Assembly (NCBI RefSeq): GCF_000964525.1
Contig: NZ_BAZG01000003.1
Coordinates: 1 to 64,000, forward strand
DNA: 64,000 bases
DNA from: Anaeromyxobacter sp. PSR-1
GTDB lineage: Bacteria > Myxococcota > Myxococcia > Myxococcales > Anaeromyxobacteraceae
Reading direction: 5' to 3'
In this document: positions 62,774-64,000 of the stretch, in pieces
Layout: each line of letters starts with the position of its first letter
Position numbering within the stretch: the first letter of the stretch is position 1
Notes under the pieces: model-generated
Told to the model about the DNA's origin: nothing
The model's input: only the letters and a program-made list of their open reading frames with translations
The model's database searches: none
Program-made: the position numbers and the translations under genes

Positions 62774-63902
62774 TCGGCCCGACCAGCGCGTCCGCGATGC
62801 GCTGGCTGGAGCGCCCGTCGCCGTAGACGTCCACCTTGCGCGCCATGGCCCGGTAGGCGGCCTCGTCCTTCAGCAGCCGCTCCGACCACTCCAGGATCGC
62901 GCCGCGGTCGGTCCCGACCAGGCGCGACACGCCGGCCTCCACGCTCTCGCGCCGCTCGGTCACCTCGCGCATCACCAGCACCGGCCGGCCCAGCGCCGCC
63001 GCCTCCTCCTGGATGCCGCCGGAGTCGGTGAGGATGAAGCGGCTCCGCCGCGCCAGCCACACCAGCGTCGGGTACGCGACCGGCTCGACGAGGCGCACCC
63101 CGGGCACCCCGTCCAGCAGCTCGAACACCGGCCCGCGGACGTTCGGGTTGAGGTGCACCGGGTAGACGACCTGCACCGCGTTCCGCGCGGCCAGCTCGCG
63201 GATGGCGAGGCAGAGATCGCGGAACGGTGCGCCGAAGCTCTCCCTGCGGTGGCCGGTGACGAGCACGAGCGGCCGCGCCGGGTCGAGCCACTCGTGGCCG
63301 CGCGCCACCTCCCGCTCCACCGCCGGGTCGTCCAGCTTCGCGACCGCGAGGTGCAGCGCGTCCACCACGGTGTTGCCCACCACCTGGATCGCCCCCGGCG
63401 CGTACCCCTCGGCGACCAGGTTGTCGCGCGCCGCCGCGGTCGGGCAGAAGTGCAGGTCGGTGACCGCGGCCGTCATCACGCGGTTCACCTCCTCGGGGTA
63501 GGGCTTGAAGCGATCGCGGCTGCGGAGGCCCGCCTCGACGTGCGCCACCTTCACGCGCCGGTGGAACGAGGCGAGCGCCGCCGCGAACGCGGTGGTGGTG
63601 TCGCCCTGCACCACGGTCCAGTCCGGCGCGAACGCCTCCAGCACCCGGTCCACGCCGCCGAGCGCGCGCGCGGCGACGCCGTTCAGCGTCTGCCCCGGAC
63701 GCATGATGGCGAGGTCCTCGTCCACCCTCACGCCGAAGAAGGCCAGCACCGCGTCCACCATCTCGCGGTGCTGGCCGGTGAGGCAGACGCGCACCTCGGC
63801 GCCGGGCCGGGCGCGCAGCGCCTCGATCACCGGGGCGAGCTTGATGGCCTCGGGGCGGGTCCCGAACACGACCAGGATGCGGGCAGGCGGGCCGGCGCTC
63901 AT
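62763..63902 (-). CDS. wecB: UDP-N-acetylglucosamine 2-epimerase (non-hydrolysing) WecB
   Basis: This 379-residue GT-B-fold epimerase interconverts UDP-GlcNAc and UDP-ManNAc. Motifs are VVFGTRPEAIKLAPVIEAL, GDTTTAFAAAL, HVEAGLRSRD, TGHRRESFG and LTDSGGIQEEAA. The start is the ATG at 63902; an upstream in-frame start would add a short Pro-rich segment. With a WbpA-like dehydrogenase it could supply UDP-ManNAcA. The remaining bases to the window end hold nothing I can identify. Confidence 0.94.
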   Translation of the reverse strand: MSAGPPARILVVFGTRPEAIKLAPVIEALRARPGAEVRVCLTGQHREMVDAVLAFFGVRVDEDLAIMRPGQTLNGVAARALGGVDRVLEAFAPDWTVVQGDTTTAFAAALASFHRRVKVAHVEAGLRSRDRFKPYPEEVNRVMTAAVTDLHFCPTAAARDNLVAEGYAPGAIQVVGNTVVDALHLAVAKLDDPAVEREVARGHEWLDPARPLVLVTGHRRESFGAPFRDLCLAIRELAARNAVQVVYPVHLNPNVRGPVFELLDGVPGVRLVEPVAYPTLVWLARRSRFILTDSGGIQEEAAALGRPVLVMREVTERRESVEAGVSRLVGTDRGAILEWSERLLKDEAAYRAMARKVDVYGDGRSSQRIADALVGPITA

Positions 63903-64000
63903 CGGGCGAACGTTGGGGCACGCCGGCCCGCGCGGCACCGCTCGCGGCGGGGCGCGCGCGTGCGGCCGGGGGCAGGCCCCATCGCGACGGGTGCGCCCCG

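Overview
The window is a very GC-rich bacterial chromosome segment with short spacing, many 4-base start/stop overlaps and frequent GTG starts. Paralogue types (response regulator with DUF4388, an ECF sigma factor with its anti-sigma factor, a MoxR/DUF58/VWA operon, a large surface-polysaccharide locus) and base composition suggest a myxobacterium-like member of the Myxococcota/Deltaproteobacteria. Anaeromyxobacter is my best guess. This is inference, since no rRNA or other phylogenetic marker is present.

Left part (1-15.2 kb). A TetR-controlled cluster encodes a divergent SDR, a KASIII-like enzyme, an acyl-CoA ligase, an MFS permease, a lipoprotein, an outer-membrane barrel and a lipoprotein hydrolase. 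Together they look like an import/activation or modification route for a hydrophobic acid. A complete LivFGMHK-type ABC importer follows on the other strand, then a response regulator with a DUF4388 domain.

Middle part (15.3-29.4 kb). An ABHD18-like hydrolase converges on a long minus-strand operon read from 27.6 down to 16.3 kb. Its genes are DUF4175 coiled-coil membrane protein, MA-type metallopeptidase with TPR-like tail, MoxR ATPase, a small GIY-YIG nuclease, DUF58, BatA/VWA, NagZ and a zinc-ribbon protein. An ECF sigma factor, a zinc-binding membrane anti-sigma factor and a small exported protein are encoded divergently, so this looks like an envelope-stress/assembly module.

Right part (29.5-63.9 kb). 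This is a surface-polysaccharide locus. It holds export and control genes (tyrosine autokinase, Wza, Wzb), a WecA-type initiating transferase, an A/T-richer island of variable genes (Wzx, Wzy-like, two acyltransferases, three glycosyltransferases), two near-identical nucleotide-sugar dehydrogenases, GDP-fucose genes (gmd, fcl), dTDP-rhamnose genes (rmlBCAD), a glycosyltransferase-methyltransferase fusion, a Wzi-like barrel, the CDP-3,6-dideoxyhexose (tyvelose-type) pathway, further glycosyltransferases and WecB.

The most unusual signal is a family of hairpin repeats scattered through the window. All copies share outer arms. The centre is either a 2-4-base spacer or an extra hairpin whose stem sequence differs from copy to copy but always stays self-complementary. 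Copies lie between genes, beside the GIY-YIG gene, and in frame inside three genes for exported proteins, two of them directly after the signal peptide. A second notable signal is a colinear ~100-base intergenic element that occurs twice, upstream of rmlA/rmlD and of the second dehydrogenase/glycosyltransferase pair.
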